Below, piece after piece: positions 8,214 to 16,490 of a stretch of 64,000 bases of DNA. The notes below the pieces were generated by a model that had not been told where the DNA came from, did not search any database, and was given only the letters and a program-made list of their open reading frames with translations. The position numbers were made by a program, and so were the translations under genes. Every line of letters starts with the position of its first letter. Position 1 is the first letter of the stretch. This DNA comes from Hydrogenobacter sp. (GTDB lineage: Bacteria > Aquificota > Aquificia > Aquificales > Aquificaceae): contig JAPYWJ010000001.1 in the NCBI GenBank assembly GCA_028276405.1, positions 43,622 to 107,621 of the forward strand, given 5' to 3'.

Positions 8214-9442
8214 AGTATGTGATATGGTTTCTTATGCTCGTGTCCGTAGGTTGGTGCATAACCCTGGACTCCGCCATAAACATAGCTTTAAAAAATAACA
8301 CACAGATCAGGCTCTCTGAGCTGGATCTCAAAAGAGTAGAAGAGGACATAAGGAAGGCAAAAGCCGGAATTCTTCCTCAGGTTAATATTTCTTACTCTTA
8401 CACAAGATTAGACAGCTCTTTAGCTTTCGGTTTTACACCCCAAAATAGGCAATCTTATGCTTTACAGATAAACCAAAGCATCTTTGACAGGTCTGTATTT
8501 GATGCCATAAGGGTCGCTAAACTCACAAAGGACCTCCAGAGTTACATTTTAGAAGATGTAAAAAGGGTTGTGGAGAATCAAACCAAACAGCTCTTTTATG
8601 CCCTCTTGTACAAAAAGCAGGTAATAAACCTCTACAAGGAAAACCTAAGTTACTGGGAAGAAAACTACAAACTAACACAGGCTCAGTACAAGGCAGGCAT
8701 AGTGCCTATGGTTAACCTCATAAGAAGCAAAGCACAGTTAGAAACAGCAAAGGCTCAGTACGAGCAAGCCATAGCAGACTACAAAAAGTCTTTAGAAGAT
8801 TTTAAAGCCTACCTTAGATTGAAGGAGGATGTGGACCCAGAAGGTTCTTTGGAATTCGTCCCCTTTGAGGAAGATTACCAAAGCCTTAAAAACAAACTCT
8901 TGGAGAAGAACTCCACGCTGATGGTAGCCAGAAAAAACCTTGAGGTCTATCAAAGACGCATAGACTTAGCAAAGGACGCTTACTTTCCAACCCTTTCTGG
9001 CTTCGTAACTTATCAAGGAAGTACAGGAAGGAGGAGCCTTAGCGGTGGTACTCAATGGATAGAAGGCTACACTCTTGGTTTCCAACTCAATTACAACCTC
9101 TTCAACGGTTTTCAGAGAGAGGCAGTCTTGGCACAGGCAAACATAGATTATCTCAAACAGAAAGAGAGCTACATAGATACCCTTTACACCCAAGAAGCTC
9201 AGCTGAAAAAGTCTCTGGAGGATATACTGTCTCTAAAGGCACAGATAAAGGCAGTAGAGAGCTCTTTGGAGGCTGCAAAGGAGGCTCTAAGACTTTCCAC
9301 AGAAAGGTACAGATACGGCTTGACCAATCAGCTTGAAGTGTTGGATGCCAGGAACAACTACAATCAAACTCTTCAGAACTATTATCTTCTTCTGTATGAG
9401 TACATGAGTAGCATTGCAAACATAGAAAGACTTACCAAGTGA
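8210..9442 (+). CDS. TolC-family outer-membrane efflux protein (first copy)
   Basis: A 410 aa outer-membrane channel of the OEP family. It has a signal peptide (MKYVIWFLMLVSVGW), the first OEP repeat (LDSAINIALKNN, then QVNISYSYTR for the barrel strands) and long periplasmic alpha-helices with heptad-like AQYKAG...TAKAQYEQAIADYK patterns. The second OEP repeat ends with ERYRYGLTNQLEVLDARNNYNQ, a typical equatorial-domain signature. It overlaps the adaptor gene by 4 bases (ATGA). It should supply the exit duct for the RND pump. A second TolC-like gene lies two genes on, so either could serve either pump. Confidence 0.9.
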   Translation: MKYVIWFLMLVSVGWCITLDSAINIALKNNTQIRLSELDLKRVEEDIRKAKAGILPQVNISYSYTRLDSSLAFGFTPQNRQSYALQINQSIFDRSVFDAIRVAKLTKDLQSYILEDVKRVVENQTKQLFYALLYKKQVINLYKENLSYWEENYKLTQAQYKAGIVPMVNLIRSKAQLETAKAQYEQAIADYKKSLEDFKAYLRLKEDVDPEGSLEFVPFEEDYQSLKNKLLEKNSTLMVARKNLEVYQRRIDLAKDAYFPTLSGFVTYQGSTGRRSLSGGTQWIEGYTLGFQLNYNLFNGFQREAVLAQANIDYLKQKESYIDTLYTQEAQLKKSLEDILSLKAQIKAVESSLEAAKEALRLSTERYRYGLTNQLEVLDARNNYNQTLQNYYLLLYEYMSSIANIERLTK

Positions 9443-9449
9443 TGGACAG

Positions 9450-10022
9450 ATGGACACAAGAAAAAAGCTGATTAATTCTGCCAAAAGACTTTTTTCCAAG
9501 AAGGGTTATTACGAAACGAAAGTTTCGGATATAGTAGCAGATGCAGGACTATCTCAAGGAACCTTCTACATTTACTTTAAGAGCAAAGAAGACATCTTTA
9601 AAGAGCTTGTCAAAGATATGTCAGAGAAGATCATAAGACTTCTGAAGGAATACGCATCTAAGGAAGATGACATAGAAACCATTATCAAAAACGCAACTCT
9701 TGACTTTTTTAGGATCATGTATGAAGAAAAACCCATAGCTTACATATTCATGTTTCAACTTATAGGGATCAATGAGGAGTTCAGAAAGCTGTATTTTGAT
9801 AAAAATAGAAGAGTAAGAGAACTTCTCAATAATATAGTGAAAAAGGGCATCGAAAAGGGAAATTTTTCCTACAAAAACGCAGAAAACATAGTTAACATAC
9901 TTATGGGTTATGTGAGAATTGTGTATCTTGAGTATTTATTAAAGGATAAAGCATCTCTTGATGAAATCCTCAACATGGTAAACGAAGGTATAGACGTGAT
10001 CCTAAAGGGGGTAAAAACATGA
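9450..10022 (+). CDS. TetR/AcrR-family transcriptional repressor
   Basis: A 190 aa regulator with the TetR N-terminal DNA-binding domain: MDTRKKLINSAKRLF, then the helix-turn-helix at about residues 25-45 (VSDIVADAGLSQGTFYIYFKSKEDIF). A variable ligand-binding domain follows, rich in hydrophobic and aromatic residues. It lies 7 bases after tolC-1 and overlaps tolC-2 by 4 bases, so it is made from the operon it probably controls. The likely binding site is the ACTGAC-TG-GTCAGT palindrome at 7138-7151, giving autoregulation and induction by pump substrates. The ligand is unknown. Confidence 0.9.
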   Translation: MDTRKKLINSAKRLFSKKGYYETKVSDIVADAGLSQGTFYIYFKSKEDIFKELVKDMSEKIIRLLKEYASKEDDIETIIKNATLDFFRIMYEEKPIAYIFMFQLIGINEEFRKLYFDKNRRVRELLNNIVKKGIEKGNFSYKNAENIVNILMGYVRIVYLEYLLKDKASLDEILNMVNEGIDVILKGVKT

Positions 10023-11290
10023 AGACTTTCTTGATTTTATGCAGTTTTTCTTTTGCTTTTTCTCTGACTTTGGACCAAGCTATTCAAAGCGCTAAAAAGA
10101 ATAACCCTGAGCTTAAATCTCAAGAGCATGCGGTAAACTCTGCCTTTTATCAGTTAAGAGCGGATAAAAACCTTTATCTTCCTACTTTCTTTTTAGGTCT
10201 CTCTTTTAATCACCTGTCTGACAAACAAAAGCTAAACATACCTCCTTTGGGTAATTTTCCTCCCCTTGCCATAGAATCTGCAAAGCAAAACTACAGGGCT
10301 TTCAGCGCCGGACTAAGAGAAGTCCTCTATGACGGTGGTGCCAGAGAAAGCAGAATAGACATCTCTTCTTCAGAGTTTAAGTTCCAAAAATATATTTACA
10401 GAGAGAAGGAGGAGGACATCAAACTTCAAGTTATAAAAGCTTATCTGGATGTGCTTGCAAGCAAAGATATAACGGAAGTATACCAAAAACAGCTTGATGC
10501 GGTAAGATCCCAATACGAGCGTGCCAAAGCTTTCTTCAAAGAAGGATTGGTAGCCATAACAGATGTCCTTCAGGCACAGGTCAGGCTTGCGGAGGTTCAA
10601 AGGGACCTACGGCAGGCACAAGGCAATTACAACATAGCCTTGGCAAACCTCTCAAAGCTAACAGGCATTCCTCAGGAAGAACTAAAGGAGCTTGAGCCCC
10701 CAAAGCCTTTTGAATACAAAATACCAAACATTGAAAATCTTTACCTTACAGCTCTACAAAAGAGGTACATAATCCACGCATACTTGGAAAAGCTCTACCA
10801 AGTACAGAGGTTAAAAGATGTAGAAAAAAGTAAGTACTTACCTAAGGTATATCTTCAGGCATCATATTCCTACTCTGACCAAAATCCCGTTCTGAGCCCT
10901 AAGGGTGTGTATACATTTACTGCTGGTCTGAACCTTGAGTTTCAATCCTTTGAACCCTACTACAGACTACTAAGCACAGCGGAAGACGAGAAGAGAGCAA
11001 AATGGGAGCTTGAGAACACAAAGGAAAATGTAAAACTGGAAGTAAAAAGAGCCTACGAGAACTTACTTACAGCCCAAGACAATCTGCGTGTTGCAGAAGA
11101 GGCTTTAGATTATGCCCAGGAGTTTTACAAACTTTCCCAAGAGCAGTACAAAAACCAGATAATAAGCTCCACAGACCTTCTTCTTGCAGAAGCGAGCCTA
11201 ACACAGGCAAGAAAAAACAAGGTGATCTCCTACTACGAGTATCTAAAAGCCTATTATGAACTTATGCGTGCCATAGGAGGTGAGATATGA
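10019..11290 (+). CDS. TolC-family outer-membrane efflux protein (second copy)
   Basis: A 423 aa OEP-family channel with a signal peptide (MKTFLILCSFSFAFS) and two repeats, each beginning with an AIQSAKKNNPEL-like helix and a beta-strand pair. The equatorial motif AKAFFKEGLVAITDVLQAQ is present, and its second-repeat counterpart is YKNQIISSTDLLLAEASL. It overlaps the TetR gene upstream and the EmrA-like adaptor downstream by 4 bases each. Its position suggests it serves the MFS-based pump encoded by the next three genes, giving an EmrAB-TolC type system. Confidence 0.9.
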   Translation: MKTFLILCSFSFAFSLTLDQAIQSAKKNNPELKSQEHAVNSAFYQLRADKNLYLPTFFLGLSFNHLSDKQKLNIPPLGNFPPLAIESAKQNYRAFSAGLREVLYDGGARESRIDISSSEFKFQKYIYREKEEDIKLQVIKAYLDVLASKDITEVYQKQLDAVRSQYERAKAFFKEGLVAITDVLQAQVRLAEVQRDLRQAQGNYNIALANLSKLTGIPQEELKELEPPKPFEYKIPNIENLYLTALQKRYIIHAYLEKLYQVQRLKDVEKSKYLPKVYLQASYSYSDQNPVLSPKGVYTFTAGLNLEFQSFEPYYRLLSTAEDEKRAKWELENTKENVKLEVKRAYENLLTAQDNLRVAEEALDYAQEFYKLSQEQYKNQIISSTDLLLAEASLTQARKNKVISYYEYLKAYYELMRAIGGEI

Positions 11291-12414
11291 AGCGGAAGAT
11301 AGGCATAGCTTTGATCCTTACGCTTATTGTCATCTTTGCCATACTTGCCATCAGATGGATAAAGCACCGCATAGATTATGCGGTATCAGACGCAGTTTTT
11401 GTGAAAGCAGATGAGCTTTCTAATGTGGGTTTTCAGAAGGTCTCTGGAAGAGTAATAAAGTTATACAAGGATCTGGGAGACAGAGTAAAGGCCGGAGAAG
11501 TTATAGCACAGATAGACCCCACTGATTACCAATTAAATCTTGATAGCCTGAAAGCCAAGATAGAGAGTTTGAGCGCCCAAAGGGAACTGCTTACTCTTCA
11601 ATTACAGAGGATATCCAAAGAGCTAAACATAAACTACTCTATGGCTGGTCTTTCTGCGGATGAAATAAAAAAGAGAGAACAAGCCCTTCAAAAACAGCTA
11701 TCTCAAGTACAAGCTCAACTTGAGCTTGCCAGTAAGGATTTAGAAAGATACAAAAACCTCTTGGATAAGGGTGTGGTACCAAGAAGAACCTACGAAGAGG
11801 TAGAAACCAGATACAAAGTTCTCAAAGATCAAGAAGATGCCATCAAAAAGAGCCTTGAAGAGATAAAGGTAAGCTACAACAAAAGCGTAGAAAACATAAG
11901 CCTTTCAAAGGTAAACCTACTAAAGGAGAGGGAGCTTAAAGCTCAGATGGAGAGCCTAGATAAGGAAATAGACAGTCTGAAAAAGCAGGAAGAAACTGCA
12001 AAGTTTTTGCTGGAAAATACCAAGCTTTTGGCTCCCTTTGATGGCATTGTAGCCAAGAGGTTTGTAAGCGTTGGCGATGTGGTCAATCCTGGGACACCCA
12101 TTTACGCCATAGTAAGACCAGATTCTCTTTATGTGGAGGTGCTACTTGAAGAGTCTAAGCTGAAGGGTGTTCAGAAGGGTTGTAAGGCTTATGTAAGATT
12201 GGATGCTTATCCCAACAAGGTTTTTGAAGGTGTAGTAGAAGAGATAAGTCCAGCATCCGCCGCAACTTTTGCCTTAGTTCCGCGTGATGTGTCTGCTGGT
12301 GAGTTTACCAAGGTAGTTCAAAGGATCCCTGTAAAGATAAGGCTCACCAAAGGTGATATGTCCCTTCTGAGGGTAGGCATGGGTGGTGAGGTAGAGATCA
12401 GGAGAGCCAAGTGA
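11287..12414 (+). CDS. EmrA/HlyD-type membrane fusion protein
   Basis: A 375 aa adaptor anchored by one N-terminal transmembrane helix (about residues 5-24), unlike the lipid-anchored adaptor of the RND pump. The lipoyl half-motif (SGRVIKLYKDLGDRVKAGEVIAQ, in pieces) is followed by a long coiled-coil of roughly residues 80-240, rich in Lys/Glu/Gln heptads. The second lipoyl half (LLAPFDGIVAKRFVSVGD) and a beta-barrel domain follow. It overlaps both neighbours by 4 bases. It fits as partner of the DHA2-type permeases immediately downstream (EmrA-EmrB arrangement). Confidence 0.9.
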   Translation: MKRKIGIALILTLIVIFAILAIRWIKHRIDYAVSDAVFVKADELSNVGFQKVSGRVIKLYKDLGDRVKAGEVIAQIDPTDYQLNLDSLKAKIESLSAQRELLTLQLQRISKELNINYSMAGLSADEIKKREQALQKQLSQVQAQLELASKDLERYKNLLDKGVVPRRTYEEVETRYKVLKDQEDAIKKSLEEIKVSYNKSVENISLSKVNLLKERELKAQMESLDKEIDSLKKQEETAKFLLENTKLLAPFDGIVAKRFVSVGDVVNPGTPIYAIVRPDSLYVEVLLEESKLKGVQKGCKAYVRLDAYPNKVFEGVVEEISPASAATFALVPRDVSAGEFTKVVQRIPVKIRLTKGDMSLLRVGMGGEVEIRRAK

Positions 12415-13982
12415 TGCAAGAAAAACCCCTTCATGAGCTTATCTCTCCTTCTGAGAGGGTATTCCTTACTTTTTCTTTAATGATAGGTGTCTTCATGGCT
12501 ATCCTTGATACCACTATAGTGGATATAGTAGTACCAAAGATGATAGCTCCTCTCTCTACAGACCTCTACGGTGTACAGTGGGTGATAACAGCTTACATGA
12601 CCTCTGCAGCGTCTGGTATTCTTATAGTAGAAAGTTTAGAAAGGGTTATAGGGCTAAAAAAAGTGTTCATGTCTGGACTTTTTCTTTTTACCTCTTCTTC
12701 CTTTCTTTGCGGTCAGGCTCAGTCTTTGGGTTGGATGATAGCATCAAGAACTCTTCAAGGTTTTGGAGAGGCTCTAATAGTAGTCAGTGCAGAAGCTATG
12801 CTCTTTAGCTCCTATCCACCACAAAAGAGGGGACTTGCCATGGGTATATACGGACTTGGTGTTAGCTTTGCACCAGCTGTTGGTCCTACTTTGGGTGGCT
12901 ACATCACCGAGCACATAGATTGGAGATGGATCTTCTACATAAACATTCCCATAGGAATTCTGAACTTCATCTTAGCCCTTACCTTCTTGCCAGAACACAA
13001 ACCCAACAGCTCTCACGGAAAGTTGAACATGGTATCCTTTCTGCTCATTTCTTTGGCGACTGTGTCCTTGCTCATAACCCTCTCCAAGGGGCAGCAGCAT
13101 GGCTGGTGGAATTCAGAATTTATCCTCTACACTACCTTTATGGCAGTCTTTGCTTTCCTTCTCTTTTTACTCTCTGAAGTTTCTTCCAAGGAACCTCTTA
13201 TAGACCCATCTATATTTAAAGTCAGGGAATTTGTTGTTGCTCTCACGGTGTATGCCTTTCTGCTTGGATTTTCCATGTACCAAGTTTTTTATCTTATCCC
13301 CCTCTACTATGAGAACCTAAAAGGTATAAGCACCTTTCAAACAGGCATACATATACTTCCTATGGCTCTGGCTATTGGCTTATCTTCACCGGTGGCAGGG
13401 ATTTTGGGAGACAAAAGGTCAGAGATCATGCCCCTCACTGTGGCAGTTTTTGTGTATCTCTTTGGCGTTCTGTACATATTGCCTACTTTTGACTACTTTA
13501 CACCTGCCTTTGCTGCAAGTCTAAAGCTCATTATAGTAGGCATAGGAATGGGTTTTTTCTTTGCCCCCATCACAAACCTTGCCTTAAAAAGACTGGGAGA
13601 GAAGACCACCTTGGGAGTGAGCATTATGCATTATGTGAGGTTTGTAGGTGGTTCTTTTGGAACTGCCATAGCTACCAACGACCTTCAACGCCATCTATGG
13701 GAGAACTTCCAAAGAACTACAGAGATCCAAGCTCAGCAGAATGTGAATCAGTTCTTAAACAGTGTGTACGCTTACACATCTTTATACTTTCACAACTACG
13801 AGGATAAGGCTAAGGCGATGTTTTATAACCTTCAGATGCTTTATGCCTACTCAGATGCCTTTAGTTCTACTTTCTTTATTGCTGGGCTTTGGGGACTTCT
13901 TGGGTCTGTGCCCGTATTCTACCTTTTGACTCACTATCTATTAAAAGGTGTTAGAAAATGGTTTGGGTATATACCTTCTTAG
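12411..13982 (+). CDS. DHA2-family MFS drug:proton antiporter (EmrB-like), first copy
   Basis: A 523 aa polytopic protein of the 14-helix DHA2 family. The start has the usual MAILDTTIVDIVVPKM helix-1 motif and VQWVITAYM. Antiporter motif C is SFAPAVGPTLGGYI, followed by WRWIFYINIP. It should export hydrophobic drugs in exchange for protons through the EmrA-like adaptor and TolC. It starts 4 bases inside the adaptor gene and overlaps the next, homologous permease by 25 bases. A soluble, Gln-rich loop (about residues 430-465) precedes the last helix. Confidence 0.9.
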   Translation: MMQEKPLHELISPSERVFLTFSLMIGVFMAILDTTIVDIVVPKMIAPLSTDLYGVQWVITAYMTSAASGILIVESLERVIGLKKVFMSGLFLFTSSSFLCGQAQSLGWMIASRTLQGFGEALIVVSAEAMLFSSYPPQKRGLAMGIYGLGVSFAPAVGPTLGGYITEHIDWRWIFYINIPIGILNFILALTFLPEHKPNSSHGKLNMVSFLLISLATVSLLITLSKGQQHGWWNSEFILYTTFMAVFAFLLFLLSEVSSKEPLIDPSIFKVREFVVALTVYAFLLGFSMYQVFYLIPLYYENLKGISTFQTGIHILPMALAIGLSSPVAGILGDKRSEIMPLTVAVFVYLFGVLYILPTFDYFTPAFAASLKLIIVGIGMGFFFAPITNLALKRLGEKTTLGVSIMHYVRFVGGSFGTAIATNDLQRHLWENFQRTTEIQAQQNVNQFLNSVYAYTSLYFHNYEDKAKAMFYNLQMLYAYSDAFSSTFFIAGLWGLLGSVPVFYLLTHYLLKGVRKWFGYIPS

Positions 13983-15448
13983 TAGTTCTGGGAACTTTTT
14001 TAGCGGTGCTTGGCATAACCAGTACCAATGTAGCGATACCAAAAATGATCGCACCACTCCAAACAGACATATACGGCATACAGTGGGTACCCATAAGCTA
14101 CATAGTGGCAACAGCCATAACAATAGTCGCCTTTAACTCTACAGTATCACGTTTGGGTCTCAAGAATACCTATCTTTTGGGGCTTGCTCTGTTTAGCTTG
14201 GGTAGTGTCCTTTCAGGGCAGGCGGTGAGCTTAGAGCAGATGATAGGTTTTAGGTTTTTACAAGGTATAGGCGAGGGTCTTTTGATACCATCCTCCCAGT
14301 CTATACTCTTTAACCTATTTCCTCCAGAAAGGAGAGGAACAGCTATGGGTTTTTACGCTATGGCAGTAGCCTTTGCACCTGGTCTTGGTCCTACGGTGGG
14401 TGGATACATGGTGGAGTACTTCTCTTGGAGATGGATCTTCTACATGAATGTTCCCGTGGTGCTAATTCTTATACCAGTTGCATACCTGCTACTTCCAGAG
14501 ATAGGAAACAGAGCTAAGATACCCTTTAACCTTCCAAGTTTTATTTTCTTATCCACCTTCTCCGTAGCCTTCATAGTCTTTCTTTCAAAAGGAGAAAGTT
14601 GGGGTTGGTTTTACTCCAATAAAACCTTTTTTGCTTTTTCTATTGCTCTATTAGCCTTTTTACTCTTTTTTCTTTCAGAGCTTGCTGGGTCACATCCCCT
14701 CATAGACTACTCCATCTTCAGAGAGTTAAACTATCTGTATGCAGTGCTCACTTTTGTGATAATTTATGGTTTTGTTTTTTTTCAGGTCATATACCTTATG
14801 CCTATATATCTTGAAAGCATCAAGGGTATACCCACTTTTGATACTGGTCTGACCTTCTTAGGCTTTGCCACATTTTTGGGGATCTTTGCCATGATAGGGG
14901 GAAGACTAAGCGACAAGTTGGAACCCAAGCTATTGCTTCTGGTCTCTGAGTCTACTCTCTTTATAACCCTCTTCTTCTTCCTGTCTCATGTGGATTACTA
15001 CACACCAAGGTTCAAAATTTTTTTATACATGTGCTTCATAGGTTTTGCTATGGGTTTTTTCTTCGCACCTCTAACAGCGCTTGCCTTCAAAAACCTAAAA
15101 CCTCATCAGATACCCGTAGGCAGTGCGGTTTACAATTACGCAAGGCTTATGGGTGCATCAATAGCTACCTCCCTTGCAACTTATAACTTTGAGACAAGGT
15201 CCGCTTTTCACTTTGAGGAAATAAACGCAGTAAGGTCTTTGCTTGGATACTCAAAAACTCTAATTTTGACGCACAAACCCCCTAATATTCCTGAATTTAA
15301 GTATAAGATCCTCTTGTCCCAATTTCAGAGCACCCTGTCTGGTTCTTATGCTATTCAAGATGCCCTTAGACTTGCGTCCTATATGAGCCTTGTGGCTATC
15401 CTTCTAACTCTTGTGTTCCTCTTTATACAGATGAGAAAAAATCCTTAG
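13958..15448 (+). CDS. DHA2-family MFS drug:proton antiporter (EmrB-like), second copy
   Basis: A 496 aa homologue of the preceding permease. Helix 1 is LGITSTNVAIPKM, with IQWVPISYIV in helix 2. Motif C (AFAPGLGPTVGGYM) and WRWIFYMNVP match the upstream copy, so the pair looks like a tandem duplication that has diverged. The helix-1 motif lacks the acidic residue of the first copy: LDTTIVD there, TSTNVA here. That change may affect proton coupling. It overlaps the first copy by 25 bases and ends the efflux operon, with its stop 1 base from that of the convergent nrdB. Confidence 0.88.
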   Translation: MVWVYTFLVVLGTFLAVLGITSTNVAIPKMIAPLQTDIYGIQWVPISYIVATAITIVAFNSTVSRLGLKNTYLLGLALFSLGSVLSGQAVSLEQMIGFRFLQGIGEGLLIPSSQSILFNLFPPERRGTAMGFYAMAVAFAPGLGPTVGGYMVEYFSWRWIFYMNVPVVLILIPVAYLLLPEIGNRAKIPFNLPSFIFLSTFSVAFIVFLSKGESWGWFYSNKTFFAFSIALLAFLLFFLSELAGSHPLIDYSIFRELNYLYAVLTFVIIYGFVFFQVIYLMPIYLESIKGIPTFDTGLTFLGFATFLGIFAMIGGRLSDKLEPKLLLLVSESTLFITLFFFLSHVDYYTPRFKIFLYMCFIGFAMGFFFAPLTALAFKNLKPHQIPVGSAVYNYARLMGASIATSLATYNFETRSAFHFEEINAVRSLLGYSKTLILTHKPPNIPEFKYKILLSQFQSTLSGSYAIQDALRLASYMSLVAILLTLVFLFIQMRKNP

Positions 15449-15449
15449 G

Positions 15450-16478
15450 CTACCACCTTAGTTCGCTTCTTTTGGCATAAGTTTGAGGCTTTGCCTGAAA
15501 GAAGTCCGTTTTTGTATCGTTTATGGTTCTAAACTGATCTATCCACTTCATGGGATTTTCGCTATGATTGGGGTAGAGAGCCTTATATCCCAATTGAGTA
15601 AGTCTTAAGTTGGCAAGATACTTTATGTATCTGTCTATAAGTGTGTTGTTTATGCCAAGTATCTGATTTTGGGTTGCGTACTGTCCCCACTTTATCTCCG
15701 CATCTGTTGCGTACTTGAAAAATTCATAAACCCACTTTTCTATCTGTGGTGTAAAAAGCTCCGGACTTTCTTCCTTTAGGGTAAGTATAATGTTCCTGAA
15801 GAGAGTCACATGCGTGAGTTCATCCCTGTTTATGTACTTTATTTGCTGTACTGTGTTTCTCATTTTGCCCTGTCTTCCAAGGGTGTAAAAGAAAGCAAAA
15901 CCAGAGTAGAAGTATAAGCTTTCAAGTACATAGTTGCCAAAAACCGCCTTTATGAAGTTCTCCTCAGTAGGCTTTCTTATAAACTCGTTGTAAAGCTCTG
16001 CTATAACTTTATTGCGTTCCATAAGCACTTCATCTTGGCGCCAGTAGTTGTATATTTCATCCGCTTTTATAGGGTCCACCACACTCTCAAGGATAAACTG
16101 ATAAGAGTAAGAGTGAAGAGCTTCCTGAAATTCTTGAGAGGTAAGAGCCATAACAAGTTCCGGAGCTGTGATGTAGCGAGCAAATTCCTTTAGCATGTTT
16201 ACCTGATAAGAATCAAGAGCTATCAGAAAGCTAAGCACCATCTCGTAGGCTCTTTTTTCGTATGGTGATAGGTCCTTTTCGTACTGTTTTTTGTCCTCTT
16301 GCATGGGTATCTCCTCGGGAATCCAGAAGTTGGTAAATCCCATAGTTTTGTAAAGGTCAAAAGCCCACTGATATTTAACATTGTTTAGTTCCATAATGTT
16401 AGTAGGATTGCCAGAAAGGATTTTCCTTTTTTCCAACTCTCTGTCTCCTTCTGGATTAAAGATAATGCTCCTTTCCAT
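15450..16478 (-). CDS. nrdB: Class I ribonucleotide reductase, beta (radical) subunit
   Basis: Carries the di-iron/tyrosyl-radical centre needed to make deoxyribonucleotides. The metal ligands are visible as D89, E119, H122, E186, E220 and H223. The radical tyrosine position is kept (Y126, in the EALHSYSY motif). At 342 aa it is full-length, and no intein is present. The start is preceded by GGAGGTTTTATC on the minus strand. It follows nrdA by 12 bases, so both are made from one mRNA under the nrdA leader RNA. It is convergent with the efflux operon. Confidence 0.95.
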   Translation of the reverse strand: MERSIIFNPEGDRELEKRKILSGNPTNIMELNNVKYQWAFDLYKTMGFTNFWIPEEIPMQEDKKQYEKDLSPYEKRAYEMVLSFLIALDSYQVNMLKEFARYITAPELVMALTSQEFQEALHSYSYQFILESVVDPIKADEIYNYWRQDEVLMERNKVIAELYNEFIRKPTEENFIKAVFGNYVLESLYFYSGFAFFYTLGRQGKMRNTVQQIKYINRDELTHVTLFRNIILTLKEESPELFTPQIEKWVYEFFKYATDAEIKWGQYATQNQILGINNTLIDRYIKYLANLRLTQLGYKALYPNHSENPMKWIDQFRTINDTKTDFFQAKPQTYAKRSELRW

Positions 16479-16490
16479 GATAAAACCTCC

